Shown: positions 45,219 to 53,790 of the stretch, piece after piece
Layout of the letters: every line of letters begins with the position of its first letter
Position numbering within the stretch: position 1 is the stretch's first letter
From: Adlercreutzia faecimuris
Lineage (GTDB): Bacteria > Actinomycetota > Coriobacteriia > Coriobacteriales > Eggerthellaceae
Assembly (NCBI RefSeq): GCF_022669055.1
Contig: NZ_JAJMLW010000003.1
Location: 1-64,000 of the forward strand
Length of the DNA stretch: 64,000 nucleotides
Reading direction: 5' to 3'
Program-made: the position numbers and the translations under genes
The notes under the pieces: model-generated
Database searches by the model: none
Told to the model about the DNA's origin: nothing
Seen by the model: the letters and a program-made list of their open reading frames with translations, nothing else

Positions 45219-45896
45219 TTAATTGGCTATTTGCGCGTAGACGATCGTCCGAGAATTCCATGTTTGATAGGAGCAGGTGGTAAAAGCGAAGAGCTGGCTT
45301 GCGTCGTATGTATCTGTTAGCTGCAAATCCGGCGTTCCGACAATCTCCTCAAAGCCCTCCTCCTGATCGATCACTAATCTCTCATTGCTGGCGTTCACGA
45401 TGTCTACCGCGCAGACCTCAAGCTCAAGCGTCTCGCCGCTTCGCTTGTAGACGATGATGCGACTGTGTTCCGGGGCGAACCCCTCGTCGACGAAGTCGGC
45501 GAACTCTGCGAACGTAGTTCCGTCGGACATATGGTGGCCGTAGACCACGACGAATCTGGAATCTATCGTGCAATCACAGTCTATGTAGGGCGTCCCGTAC
45601 GCCCCTTGGTCGAACACGTCTCTGTGGAGGTATGCGTTCGGGGAATCGGGCGTGGCCTGCACGATCGGCTCGTCTATTCCCGTGCCGGGCACTTCCACCC
45701 ATGCGATGATCTCTGCAGGGAGGCTGTCCCAATCGATCTGCCTTCCGGGTTCCTCCCGGTCGCTCACGCTTTCCAACGCATCGATCAGCGCTACGCGGTC
45801 CTCTTCCGGCGCGCAGAAGACGGTGACGGCGAGTGCCGTGAGGATGGCAGCTACGATCACGCTCGTGACCCTTGCCGCCTTTCTGATTCTCTTCAT
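45219..45896 (-). CDS. srtB: Class B sortase
   Basis: A 225-residue sortase with one N-terminal membrane helix (about 9-28). The catalytic His lies in VVYGHHMSDGT, the Cys in FAFTTCSYQTWNSRTIVYAQ (TLxTC-like), and the Arg follows it. Sortase B members usually attach haem proteins or pilins; here the adhesin gene just upstream carries a matching YPKTG signal. Hence it probably anchors that adhesin. Confidence 0.9.
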   Translation of the reverse strand: MKRIRKAARVTSVIVAAILTALAVTVFCAPEEDRVALIDALESVSDREEPGRQIDWDSLPAEIIAWVEVPGTGIDEPIVQATPDSPNAYLHRDVFDQGAYGTPYIDCDCTIDSRFVVVYGHHMSDGTTFAEFADFVDEGFAPEHSRIIVYKRSGETLELEVCAVDIVNASNERLVIDQEEGFEEIVGTPDLQLTDTYDASQLFAFTTCSYQTWNSRTIVYAQIAN

Positions 45897-45919
45897 CTTT
45901 TGCTCCTTGTTTCGAAAAA

Positions 45920-45948
45920 GGGTGGGACGCCCATCGAGCGCCCCACCC
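45920..45948 (-). terminator. Terminator between adhesin and sortase
   Basis: GGGTGGG (45920-45926) pairs with CCCACCC (45942-45948), with a further inner stem. On the minus strand TTTTTC follows, so it ends or attenuates the transfer-operon transcript before the sortase gene. Confidence 0.75.
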
Positions 45949-46000
45949 TGCCTGTCTTAGCTCCCGTCTAAGATTCCTGTCGCTTGCGCGAAGGGTCGGT

Positions 46001-49000
46001 TTAATCCTCGTCGGCTGCCGTCAGCGCTTCCTCTTCTATCTTTTCGATGGCGTCGGTCTGCTTGCGGGAGCGACGGACGTAGGCATAGGTCGCACCGGCG
46101 ATGCCGCAGAGCAGGATCACCGCGACGCTGGCCGTGACGGGATCGACCTCCGCGAACGCTCCGGTCTTCGGGTATCCCTTTCCAGGATTCTCGGGCTCAG
46201 GCACGGGCTCCGGCTCGGGGAAGCTCACGGTCTGGCCGTCGTCGTCGATGTCCTCGTGGGTGGCGACGATGTTCTCCTGTGCGTCCGCGAGCTTCTCGAA
46301 GAACACGATGTCGTGGCCTGCGAGCTCGCGCGTGTCGATCTCGACCTCGACGTCGATGGTGCCGTCCGGGGTCTCGGGCACGAACTCGGTCGTTCCCACG
46401 ACAGGGAGGCCGTCATCGCCCGTGAGCGGGTTTCCGGTCGCCTTGTCCATGAGCATGGTGAAGAGCTTGTAGGTGCTGCCAGGCGCGAGCCCGGTGTAGG
46501 CAACCGTGTCGATGAGCTTCACGTGCTCGCCGATGGTGCCGACGTTGGTGCCGGTCTCGGCGTCGCGCGCCTGGGTGGCGATGTCCACTATGGCGACCGT
46601 CTGCTCCACGTCGTCGATGTCGGCATGGACCATGTACTCGTACCCCTCGAACTCCATCGTCTCGAACGCGACGAGCGACTTGCCTGCGAGGCCCATGCCC
46701 GCGAAGGTGAAGATTACGTCTACAGTGCCGCAGGATTCCTCTGCCGTGAACGTGGTGGACGCCGTGATCTTATTGCCCTCATCGTCGAGCGCGGGCTCTC
46801 CCGTTGCCTTGTCCATGAGGGTTCCGCTCACGGTGTACTCGTTTCCGGGGAAGAGGCCCGTGTATGCGATGGTGTCCACGATGGTGAGCTCTTCGCGGGC
46901 TTGCCCCTCGTGGGTTCCGCTCTCGGAATCCGTGGCGGTCGTCTTCATGGTCTTGGGCATGTTCTCAAGCGTGAACTCGTGCGTCTGCGCCATGGCACCG
47001 CTCTCGTCCCACTCGATCATGCCCTGGTCGTTCACCGCGAAGTCGGTGACGGTCGGGTTTCCCTCCTCGTCAAGGTCGGCGATCACGTAGCCTTCGGGCG
47101 CCGCAACCTCCTGGATGTGGTAGCTTCCGTGCTTCGCGTAGGCGAGCGATATGGCCCCGTTCTCATCGGTAGTCGTCTCCTCGTCGAAGTTTCCCTCGTC
47201 GTTCCAGACATGGAACACGGCTCCCGCTACGGGCTTGTCGGGATCGAGCGCGTCGACCTTCTTGATCTCGGGGTCGGTGGGCGTGTCGGTCACGGCCTCC
47301 TCGTGGTCGTAGACGGCCACCTCCTGGCCCGCATATTCGAGAGCCACGGTCTTCTCGACGATGTCGAGCGCGTAGCCGTCCTTGGCTTTGGCCTCGTAGA
47401 TCGTGTAGGTGCCGAGGTAGAGCTCGGGCGTGGTCGCCTTTCCGTCATCGCCGGTCGTGAGGGTGGCCGCGATCTCGCCCTCGTGCGCGCGGATGGTGCC
47501 TTCGGGCGTCTGGATGGTCTCCGCCGCCTTCACGATGTAGACGGACTCGTCCACGGCCCCTCCCGTCCAGGAGTCGGTCTTGGCGACCGTGATGGTCGCC
47601 TTCTGGGGAGCGTTCGCAAACTCGATGACGAGCGGGTTCTCCCAGCCGTTGTAGGCCTCGCCGACATGGAACGCCTTGCCCTCAAGCTCCTTCACGTAGC
47701 CGTGGGGTGCCTGGACCTCTCTGAGCGTGTAATCGCCCTCTTCGAGCAGCATCGGCAACGTCAGCTCGCCGCGCTCGTTGGCCGTCCAGGTGTCGATGGT
47801 CTCGGCCACGGGGTAATGGGAGGTGTAGGTGACGAGGTTGCCGCTCGCGTCCTCAAGCTGGAAGCTCACGGGAAGCGGAACCTGCTTGCCAGTCTCGGCG
47901 TCGACCTTCACGACCTTGAGGGGGGTCTGCGGGATGCGGTCGCTCACGAGCTGCGGCGGGTCGTACTGGCCCTCCTCGCGGATCGTGGTCTTCCAGTCCT
48001 CCACGGGAAGGAGCGTCTTTCCCCACTTCGCCTTGAAGGCATCCGCCACGTCTTGCGGGATCACCTCGTGGACACGGTAGGTTCCGTATGCGAGCGCTCC
48101 CGTCCAGTCGGAGGGCTTGGACCAGCCGTTCACGTCGGCGTTGTCATCCTTGGTAGTGGCGAGTCCGTTCTCATCCACCGTGATGGTGCACACGCGGTTG
48201 CCGGGCTCGACGAGCTTGCCGGTCTCGGGCGAGAGAACGGCCTCCTCGGAGTCGTTGTAGAGCTCGAACTTCACCCCGGGCACGAGTACGCGCTTGACCT
48301 CCTGCGGCATGTCGCCGTTAGGAGAGTCGTAGATCTCTACTGGCACTTCCTTCACGAGGCGGAAGTCGCCGCGCTTTATGGTGTCGGGCACCTTGGGAGA
48401 GTTGTAGGTGTAGACGGACTCCCCCTGAGCGCCGTCGGGGGTTATGCGCACGCAGAACACCTTGGGTTCCCCGCCGTGCCCGTCATCGAGGTTGTAGCCC
48501 TGCGGGGCTCTCGTCTCCTGGATGAGAACGGTGCCGAGCGGGATGGAGGCGTCTCCGTTGGTCTGGTAGTAGAGCGCGTCTCCCGAGTGCTTGTACTCGT
48601 CGGCGAGGTAGGCGAAGCCGTCCCCGTCGGTCTCGAACACCCAGGTGCGCGCGGGTGCGCCGGATGCCTCTGCCGCATCGGCATCGGCGTAGTCGCCCGC
48701 GTAGTAGCGGACGGTGAAGAGGGCTCCCGCGAGCGTGGCGTCGCCCTGCGGGCGGCTCTCTCCCGTATCGACGTCGACCTTGCCGACGAGCATGCCGACG
48801 GGGTCTGACTGCGGGATGTCGGAGACGGTCTGACCGTTCACGCGAGTCGTCTCGTCCGAGGCCACCTTCACCGGGTACACGGTCGGATCGATCGCATGCC
48901 CCGGTGCCTGCTTGGTCTCCTTCACCCAATAGTCGCCCGGCTCAAGCTCCTCCAGGATGCCCCATCCGTCCTTGTCGGTCGTGATGGAGCCCGCAATGTC

Positions 49001-49768
49001 CGTGAGGCCCGAGTTGCGGTACACGGTGTAGACCGCGCCCTCAACGGAGTAGAGCGGGTTGCCCTCGCACATCTCCTCGTTGGCCGTGACCTTCACAAGG
49101 TCGATGTTGCCGTAGGGGGTGTACTTGAACGAGAGGATGATCTGGGTGCCAGCACCGGTGTAGAGCTGGAACGCCTCGAAGTTCGAGGGAACCTCTGCCG
49201 TCCTCGCGGCGATGAGGCGTCCCGATGCGTTCGAGTTGATCATGCTTCCGTCGGTGCCGAACCCGATGACGTTCTTCCTAGCCCAGCTCTTGAAGTCGGC
49301 GTTGCAGCCGTAGAGCGCGTACGAGCCGTCGGAGGTGTACGTGTCGGACACGAGGATGTGGGCGCAGGCCGCGTAGCGGGCAGAGGTCATCTCGGTGCCG
49401 TCGTACCACTTGTCCGGCCAGAGGCTCGCATCGAACCCGGGGCTGCCGTAGGCGAACCAGAGGTCCGCCACCACCTCGGCGCTGCGCCCGGAGGGGGCGC
49501 TGATGGGGCTCTTGGCATAGTTGCCCGGCGAGGGCGTCGCCGATTGGGGGTCGGCGCAATAGGCCATCTCGCCGTCGGCCTCCATCCAGGTGGTGGAGTA
49601 GCCGCCGTATGGGATCTTGCCGCCAGTCGTCAGGTTCGCGCTCTCGGCGGCATAGGCGCTTTCGCCCTGCACGCCGAGCGCCCCGAGCGCCGATGTCAGG
49701 GCGATGAGCGCGGCGAGCATGCAGCGCACTACCTTCGAGGCGATCGCTGCTTCTGTGAACTCTTTCAT
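46001..49768 (-). CDS. Thioester/SpaA/VaFE surface adhesin with YPKTG anchor
   Basis: A 1255-residue cell-surface adhesin. A signal peptide (about 1-41) is followed by a thioester-type domain with Cys71 in EMAYCADPQSATPS and the partner Gln in LYTGAGTQIIL. Several SpaA-like isopeptide domains follow (GNIDLVKVTANEEM; RGDFRLVKEVPVE; KVVKVDAETGKQV; ITVAKTDSWTGGAV). Two VaFE repeats are near the end (DSESGTHEGQAREELTIVDT; DAETGTNVGTIGEHVKLIDT). Then YPKTG (1199-1203), a membrane helix and a basic tail. It is encoded inside the conjugation operon and probably holds donor and recipient cells together. Confidence 0.9.
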   Translation of the reverse strand: MKEFTEAAIASKVVRCMLAALIALTSALGALGVQGESAYAAESANLTTGGKIPYGGYSTTWMEADGEMAYCADPQSATPSPGNYAKSPISAPSGRSAEVVADLWFAYGSPGFDASLWPDKWYDGTEMTSARYAACAHILVSDTYTSDGSYALYGCNADFKSWARKNVIGFGTDGSMINSNASGRLIAARTAEVPSNFEAFQLYTGAGTQIILSFKYTPYGNIDLVKVTANEEMCEGNPLYSVEGAVYTVYRNSGLTDIAGSITTDKDGWGILEELEPGDYWVKETKQAPGHAIDPTVYPVKVASDETTRVNGQTVSDIPQSDPVGMLVGKVDVDTGESRPQGDATLAGALFTVRYYAGDYADADAAEASGAPARTWVFETDGDGFAYLADEYKHSGDALYYQTNGDASIPLGTVLIQETRAPQGYNLDDGHGGEPKVFCVRITPDGAQGESVYTYNSPKVPDTIKRGDFRLVKEVPVEIYDSPNGDMPQEVKRVLVPGVKFELYNDSEEAVLSPETGKLVEPGNRVCTITVDENGLATTKDDNADVNGWSKPSDWTGALAYGTYRVHEVIPQDVADAFKAKWGKTLLPVEDWKTTIREEGQYDPPQLVSDRIPQTPLKVVKVDAETGKQVPLPVSFQLEDASGNLVTYTSHYPVAETIDTWTANERGELTLPMLLEEGDYTLREVQAPHGYVKELEGKAFHVGEAYNGWENPLVIEFANAPQKATITVAKTDSWTGGAVDESVYIVKAAETIQTPEGTIRAHEGEIAATLTTGDDGKATTPELYLGTYTIYEAKAKDGYALDIVEKTVALEYAGQEVAVYDHEEAVTDTPTDPEIKKVDALDPDKPVAGAVFHVWNDEGNFDEETTTDENGAISLAYAKHGSYHIQEVAAPEGYVIADLDEEGNPTVTDFAVNDQGMIEWDESGAMAQTHEFTLENMPKTMKTTATDSESGTHEGQAREELTIVDTIAYTGLFPGNEYTVSGTLMDKATGEPALDDEGNKITASTTFTAEESCGTVDVIFTFAGMGLAGKSLVAFETMEFEGYEYMVHADIDDVEQTVAIVDIATQARDAETGTNVGTIGEHVKLIDTVAYTGLAPGSTYKLFTMLMDKATGNPLTGDDGLPVVGTTEFVPETPDGTIDVEVEIDTRELAGHDIVFFEKLADAQENIVATHEDIDDDGQTVSFPEPEPVPEPENPGKGYPKTGAFAEVDPVTASVAVILLCGIAGATYAYVRRSRKQTDAIEKIEEEALTAADED

Positions 49769-49779
49769 CTTCCACCTCC

Positions 49780-50247
49780 TTAGCGCGCGACGGGCTCGGC
49801 GTGGCGAGCTTCGCGGTCCTGGTTGGCCGATGCCTCGCGGGCGTCCTTCGCCTTGTCGTCGAGCGAGGCGAGGTAGGCCTCGCGGCCCTTGTTGATCGCC
49901 TCCTTGAGCTGCGCTGGCATGACCTTGACGATGTCCTTGACCTGCTTCCCGTCCTCGTCGAGGACGGGGTTCCCGTCGGCGTCGAGCGCGTCCTTCTTGA
50001 GCCAGACCTCCTTGTCCGCCAGAAGCGGGATGTCGCGGAAGTTCTCGCCCTTGAAGCGTGAGGGGTTCACGAACAGGGGCGTGAACTGGTAGTAGCTGAC
50101 GTCCACTCCGTCGATGATGGTGCCCTTCGGCAGCGTCACCGAGTTGAACGTCTTGGTCTCGCCGGTCTTGCGGTCGGGGTACTCGATGTTCTCCCTCACG
50201 AAGTTCTTGTGGACCGTGATGTAGACGTTCTTCTTGTTGTCTTCCAT
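49780..50247 (-). CDS. Hypothetical transfer-operon protein
   Basis: A 155-residue protein with a beta-rich first half (VYITVHKNFVRENIEYP, then TFNSVTLPKGTIIDG) and a charged helical tail. It looks like a small nucleic-acid-binding fold, but no family is certain. The ATG at 50247 follows AAAGGAGCACTCAC. The upstream leader is one of three related copies found in this operon. It lies between the adhesin and VirB6 genes. Confidence 0.75.
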   Translation of the reverse strand: MEDNKKNVYITVHKNFVRENIEYPDRKTGETKTFNSVTLPKGTIIDGVDVSYYQFTPLFVNPSRFKGENFRDIPLLADKEVWLKKDALDADGNPVLDEDGKQVKDIVKVMPAQLKEAINKGREAYLASLDDKAKDAREASANQDREARHAEPVAR

Positions 50248-50304
50248 GTGAGTGCTCCTTTGCATCTCTTGTCGATCTCTGGGTGCGGCGTTGCTTGGAG
50301 GTTC
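50245..50304 (-). repeat. Leader repeat copy A
   Basis: On the minus strand: GAACCTCCAAG, a spacer, then GAGATGCAAAGGAGCACTCA ending at the ATG. Copies B (57002-57057) and C (57096-57153) share both blocks. It contains the ribosome site of the following gene. Confidence 0.75.
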
Positions 50305-50376
50305 ACCGCGCCCTACTGCCTTACCGTTTTCCGCCCGATTCCATAGGCACCACCTCCTCTCAGGTCGTCTCCTCCA

Positions 50377-51381
50377 TCAGAAGCCGCTCACGATGTCGCG
50401 CGCCCAGGCACCGCTCTTCACGAGCGAGAGCACGAGCAGGATGCACATGGCCAGGTACTGGAGCGCGTAGGTGAGCCCGTTAGCGATGGCGTCGATGGGC
50501 GTTCCCGTCCCCGGGTTCACGGCGACGATGCCGCCCAGGATCACGGGGAAGCTGATGAGCAGGATCAGGATGATGAGGCCTGCTATGCAGACCGCCCCGA
50601 AGCTCTTCAGGTACCCGAGCCCGATCTGGCGCGTCTGGTCGAAGCCCAGGAACGCCAGCGGTATCGGCGAGAAGGCCGCCATGATGTAGAGCTGTATCGC
50701 TCGCGCCCAGCAGACGACGAGCGCAACGATGTAGGCGATGAGGACGACGAGCCAGCTGATGACCGCGACTATCAGGAGAGCCAAGAGCGCCGATAGGTCG
50801 TCGTCGCCGGTCACGATGGACACCGCCGTCATGTCGAGGGCGCCGCCCGTCCCGAAGAGGCCCTCCACGCGGTCGATCGCGAGACCTATCACCTCGTAGA
50901 TCGCCGCCATGAGGTCGAAGGAGTGCTGGATCAGGAACAGGAACACCGCGAAGAACACGAGGAGGAACACGACCTCCTTCACGCCCGGGAAGGATTGGTT
51001 GCCGTCCATGCGCTGCGAGATCTCTATGAGCTTCAAGGTGAACACGAGCCCGAGCACCCCGCATCCTATCGGCAGCACCGCGACCTGCCAGACGCCGCGC
51101 GCGATGTCGTACATGGAGACGTCGCCAGCGCTCGTGAGCATCGTCTCGAAGGGGGCCGAGAGCACGCCGTTCGCGCCGAGCGATCGCATGACGTCGGTCT
51201 GCGCCGCGAAGATCCAGTTGCACCAGTCGCGCAGCACCCCGCAGAGCCATGCGTTGATGTCGTCCGCGATCGAGCCCCATGCGAAGTGCGTCGGGATGAG
51301 GAGCGCCGAGAGCAGCGCGAGGGTGGCCGCGAAGGCCAGTATGAACCGCCTGCTTGAGACGAGGTTTCCTATCCTCTGCAT
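50377..51381 (-). CDS. VirB6/TrbL-like transfer channel protein
   Basis: A 334-residue membrane protein with about six helices (for example ILAFAATLALLSALLIPT, VVFLLVFFAVFLFLIQ and LLALLIVAVISWLVVLI) and the RAIQLYIMAAFSPIPLAF that recurs in VirB6/TrbL family proteins of Gram-positive ICEs. It forms part of the conjugation channel. The start at 51381 is five bases after the stop of the gene before. The ribosome site is weak, so translational coupling is likely. Confidence 0.85.
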   Translation of the reverse strand: MQRIGNLVSSRRFILAFAATLALLSALLIPTHFAWGSIADDINAWLCGVLRDWCNWIFAAQTDVMRSLGANGVLSAPFETMLTSAGDVSMYDIARGVWQVAVLPIGCGVLGLVFTLKLIEISQRMDGNQSFPGVKEVVFLLVFFAVFLFLIQHSFDLMAAIYEVIGLAIDRVEGLFGTGGALDMTAVSIVTGDDDLSALLALLIVAVISWLVVLIAYIVALVVCWARAIQLYIMAAFSPIPLAFLGFDQTRQIGLGYLKSFGAVCIAGLIILILLISFPVILGGIVAVNPGTGTPIDAIANGLTYALQYLAMCILLVLSLVKSGAWARDIVSGF

Positions 51382-51386
51382 GCGGA

Positions 51387-52130
51387 TCAGAGCGCCTCGA
51401 TGGTGCCGTCGGATGCGCGCGTGACCGAGATCATGGTCGATGCGCCGTCGTCGAGCGTGAAGGTCGTGGTCGCAGCCCCGTTCGCGTAGTCTATCCACGC
51501 CTCGGCGTCCCAGATGGCACGGCTGGCGTTGGGCGATACCGCCGCAGCCCGCGCGGACACGGCCGCCTCGATCTTGGCGGCCTCTACCCCCATGGCCTCC
51601 TCCAGCTTGGAGGTCACGCCCGTGAACGAGAGCGTCCTCTCGCCGAGGAGCACCTTCTTGTACGAGCATGCGAGCGCGTCAGTTCTCAAAACGGTGTCAG
51701 CGCCTTCGATGGCCACGGTTACGAGAGAGGGACTCGCGGCCTCGGTCAGCGACTTCGAGGCGAGCACGGTCGCCGTTACGGTCGTGTCGGTCGCCTCCTC
51801 CGTATCGAGCGTCCAGTAGGTGACGCTCGTCTGGCCGTCCTTCGCCTCGACGAACGCGCCCTTGACGATGGAGAGCGTGTAGGTCGGGTCTTCTATGCCC
51901 GTCCAGGAGGTGCCGACGAGCGCCTCCAGGCCTGTCGTCATATCCGCGTGCTCTTCTGCCGGAGCGCCTTGGTGGGACGCAGATGATTCTTCCTTCTCGA
52001 CGGCCTCGATGGCAGAATTCGTGCCCTCGACGTCCTCGCGGGCGAGCGAGCAGCGCGCCACGCCCGACCCGACCAAAAGCAGCACGGCGATGACGGCGGC
52101 TGCGAGCATGAGCTTGCTCTTCTTCGACAT
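51387..52130 (-). CDS. Membrane-anchored transfer-operon protein
   Basis: A 247-residue protein with one N-terminal membrane helix (about 7-25, LMLAAAVIAVLLLVGSGVA) and a beta-rich outer domain after an acidic linker. It has no clear family; VirB8-type proteins have a similar layout, but the sequence does not prove it. RBS GGAAGAGG. Between NlpC/P60 and VirB6 in the transfer operon. Confidence 0.75.
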   Translation of the reverse strand: MSKKSKLMLAAAVIAVLLLVGSGVARCSLAREDVEGTNSAIEAVEKEESSASHQGAPAEEHADMTTGLEALVGTSWTGIEDPTYTLSIVKGAFVEAKDGQTSVTYWTLDTEEATDTTVTATVLASKSLTEAASPSLVTVAIEGADTVLRTDALACSYKKVLLGERTLSFTGVTSKLEEAMGVEAAKIEAAVSARAAAVSPNASRAIWDAEAWIDYANGAATTTFTLDDGASTMISVTRASDGTIEAL

Positions 52131-52143
52131 TTCCTCTTCCTTC

Positions 52144-53790
52144 CTATCTGATCTTTATGGCGCTCGTGAAATACGACGCGCCGCTTGTAATCGTGCAGAC
52201 CGCGCCCGAATGCGGCTCGTGGATGTAGCGGTCGTCCCCGATGTAGATGCCCACGTGCCCAGGCCTCCACAGGATGTCGCCTGGCGTTGCCTGAGACACC
52301 GGGACCTTGCGGCCGAACGCCGCCTGGTCCTCGGAGTTTCGCGGGATCATGATGCCCGCCTGCCGGTAGCAGTACTGCGTGAGCCCCGAGCAGTCGAGGC
52401 CCACGCCCGGCGTTGTGCCGCCCCACACGTAGGGCACGCCGAGCTGGCTGTAGGCGGCGGCGATGATGGCGTCGGCCGAGAGCGCGCCGCTCTCAAGGTC
52501 CTCGACCGTCATCGAGTCGAACCTGCGCAGGTTGTACGCGTCGAGCGCCGCCTTGAGCGACTCGACGTAGGACGACGACGTCGCCCATCCCGCGTCCTTG
52601 AGTCCCTCAGCCATCTTGTCGGAGGAGTGCTCGGCGATGGCCTGCCTTATGAGGGCGTTGTTCTTGTAGTGGGCGGCCTGGAGGAACACCCGGCTCCTGA
52701 AGCGTATGCACTCGACGTCCCCTTTGAAGACCGTGAAGTAGGCGGTGATCGTGGATACCTGCCCGGGCGTGTACTCCTCATGCGTTGTCCACCCGGCCTT
52801 GCCCGCCACTTCCGGTGCTGAGGCGAAAGACGACGCCCATTTCATCCCGAAGAGGTTGTGGTCGCGCGTCGCGAGCTGGCTCATGGTCTCTCCCTGACCC
52901 GACTCGCAGATGATCTGCGCGATCGTGCACCCGGCGGGGTGCCCGTATTCCTCCTGGCAGCGGATGGCCTCCTCGACCATCTCGTAGGTGATGTAGGGCG
53001 GAAGCCCCTCCATGGAGCGCTTCTTGTCCTCGGCGTCCCAGAACCCGAAAAGCGCCGACACGATCTGTCCGACGAGGAGAGCGACGAGCACGAAGGCGAT
53101 GATCCCGGCGAGCACGCCTCCGGCGGTCGCGAGCCCGCTTCCGCCGACGGCACCGGCGATGGCTGTGTTGCCCGATGCGGATGCCGCCGTCTTTGCGGCA
53201 CCTCCTGCTGCCTGGGTTACCGTTTGCGCCGCGCGAGCGCGCTCCGGGGCCGTCGCAGTCGGGGATGCCTTGCCCGCTCCTGCGGCACCGGCGCTCTTGC
53301 CCTTCGCGGCCCCTGCGCCCTTGCCGCTCCTATATGCGCGCGCAGCTCCCTTTGCCTTGCGCTCCCGCACCTCTGCGATGCCGCGCTTTGCACCCTTTCC
53401 GGCGTCGTATGCGCCCTGCGCGCCCTCGAACTCGTCGGTGTCGTCGAGCTCGGATACCGCCTGTCGCTCCAGGACCTGTCGCACCTTGAGCCGTCCGTTG
53501 GTCTCGTCCGCCGCGTGCGCCGCCTCCTCTGGAGGCTCCTGTGCCGCAGCTTGCTCTTCGCCTGCCTTCGAGCCTGCGCCTGCGGTGGCGGACGACCTTG
53601 CCTTGCGGGTGTTTCCCTTTGAGCCCATCTTGGGGCTTCGCATGCCGAGGGCGTCCTCCCTGCCCGCGAGCGCGGAGAGGCTCTGGCTCTCGCCGTCTTT
53701 CACTATTCCCGAGCTCACGGCGTCGACCTTATCCGCAGTGACGATGTCGGCGATGGAGCAGTGGTCCTTGTCGAGTTCTCTCGGATCCAT
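52144..53790 (-). CDS. Conjugation-associated peptidoglycan hydrolase (glucosaminidase + NlpC/P60)
   Basis: A 548-residue protein. About 200 N-terminal residues are disordered and Ala/Lys-rich. A membrane helix follows (GVLAGIIAFVLVALLVGQIV, about 228-250). Next a glucosaminidase-like domain (YGHPAGCTIAQIICESGQGE, RDHNLFGMKW), then NlpC/P60: the Cys in VGLDCSGLTQYCY, His in RPGHVGIYIG, and a third in IHEPHSG. It digests cell wall for the transfer channel, like VirB1/TcpG of other elements. Confidence 0.9.
   Translation of the reverse strand: MDPRELDKDHCSIADIVTADKVDAVSSGIVKDGESQSLSALAGREDALGMRSPKMGSKGNTRKARSSATAGAGSKAGEEQAAAQEPPEEAAHAADETNGRLKVRQVLERQAVSELDDTDEFEGAQGAYDAGKGAKRGIAEVRERKAKGAARAYRSGKGAGAAKGKSAGAAGAGKASPTATAPERARAAQTVTQAAGGAAKTAASASGNTAIAGAVGGSGLATAGGVLAGIIAFVLVALLVGQIVSALFGFWDAEDKKRSMEGLPPYITYEMVEEAIRCQEEYGHPAGCTIAQIICESGQGETMSQLATRDHNLFGMKWASSFASAPEVAGKAGWTTHEEYTPGQVSTITAYFTVFKGDVECIRFRSRVFLQAAHYKNNALIRQAIAEHSSDKMAEGLKDAGWATSSSYVESLKAALDAYNLRRFDSMTVEDLESGALSADAIIAAAYSQLGVPYVWGGTTPGVGLDCSGLTQYCYRQAGIMIPRNSEDQAAFGRKVPVSQATPGDILWRPGHVGIYIGDDRYIHEPHSGAVCTITSGASYFTSAIKIR

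Noticed and set aside
46256-48808. Long open frame antisense to the adhesin
   Set aside because: The adhesin has a signal peptide, domains and sorting signal in order; the antisense product has none.
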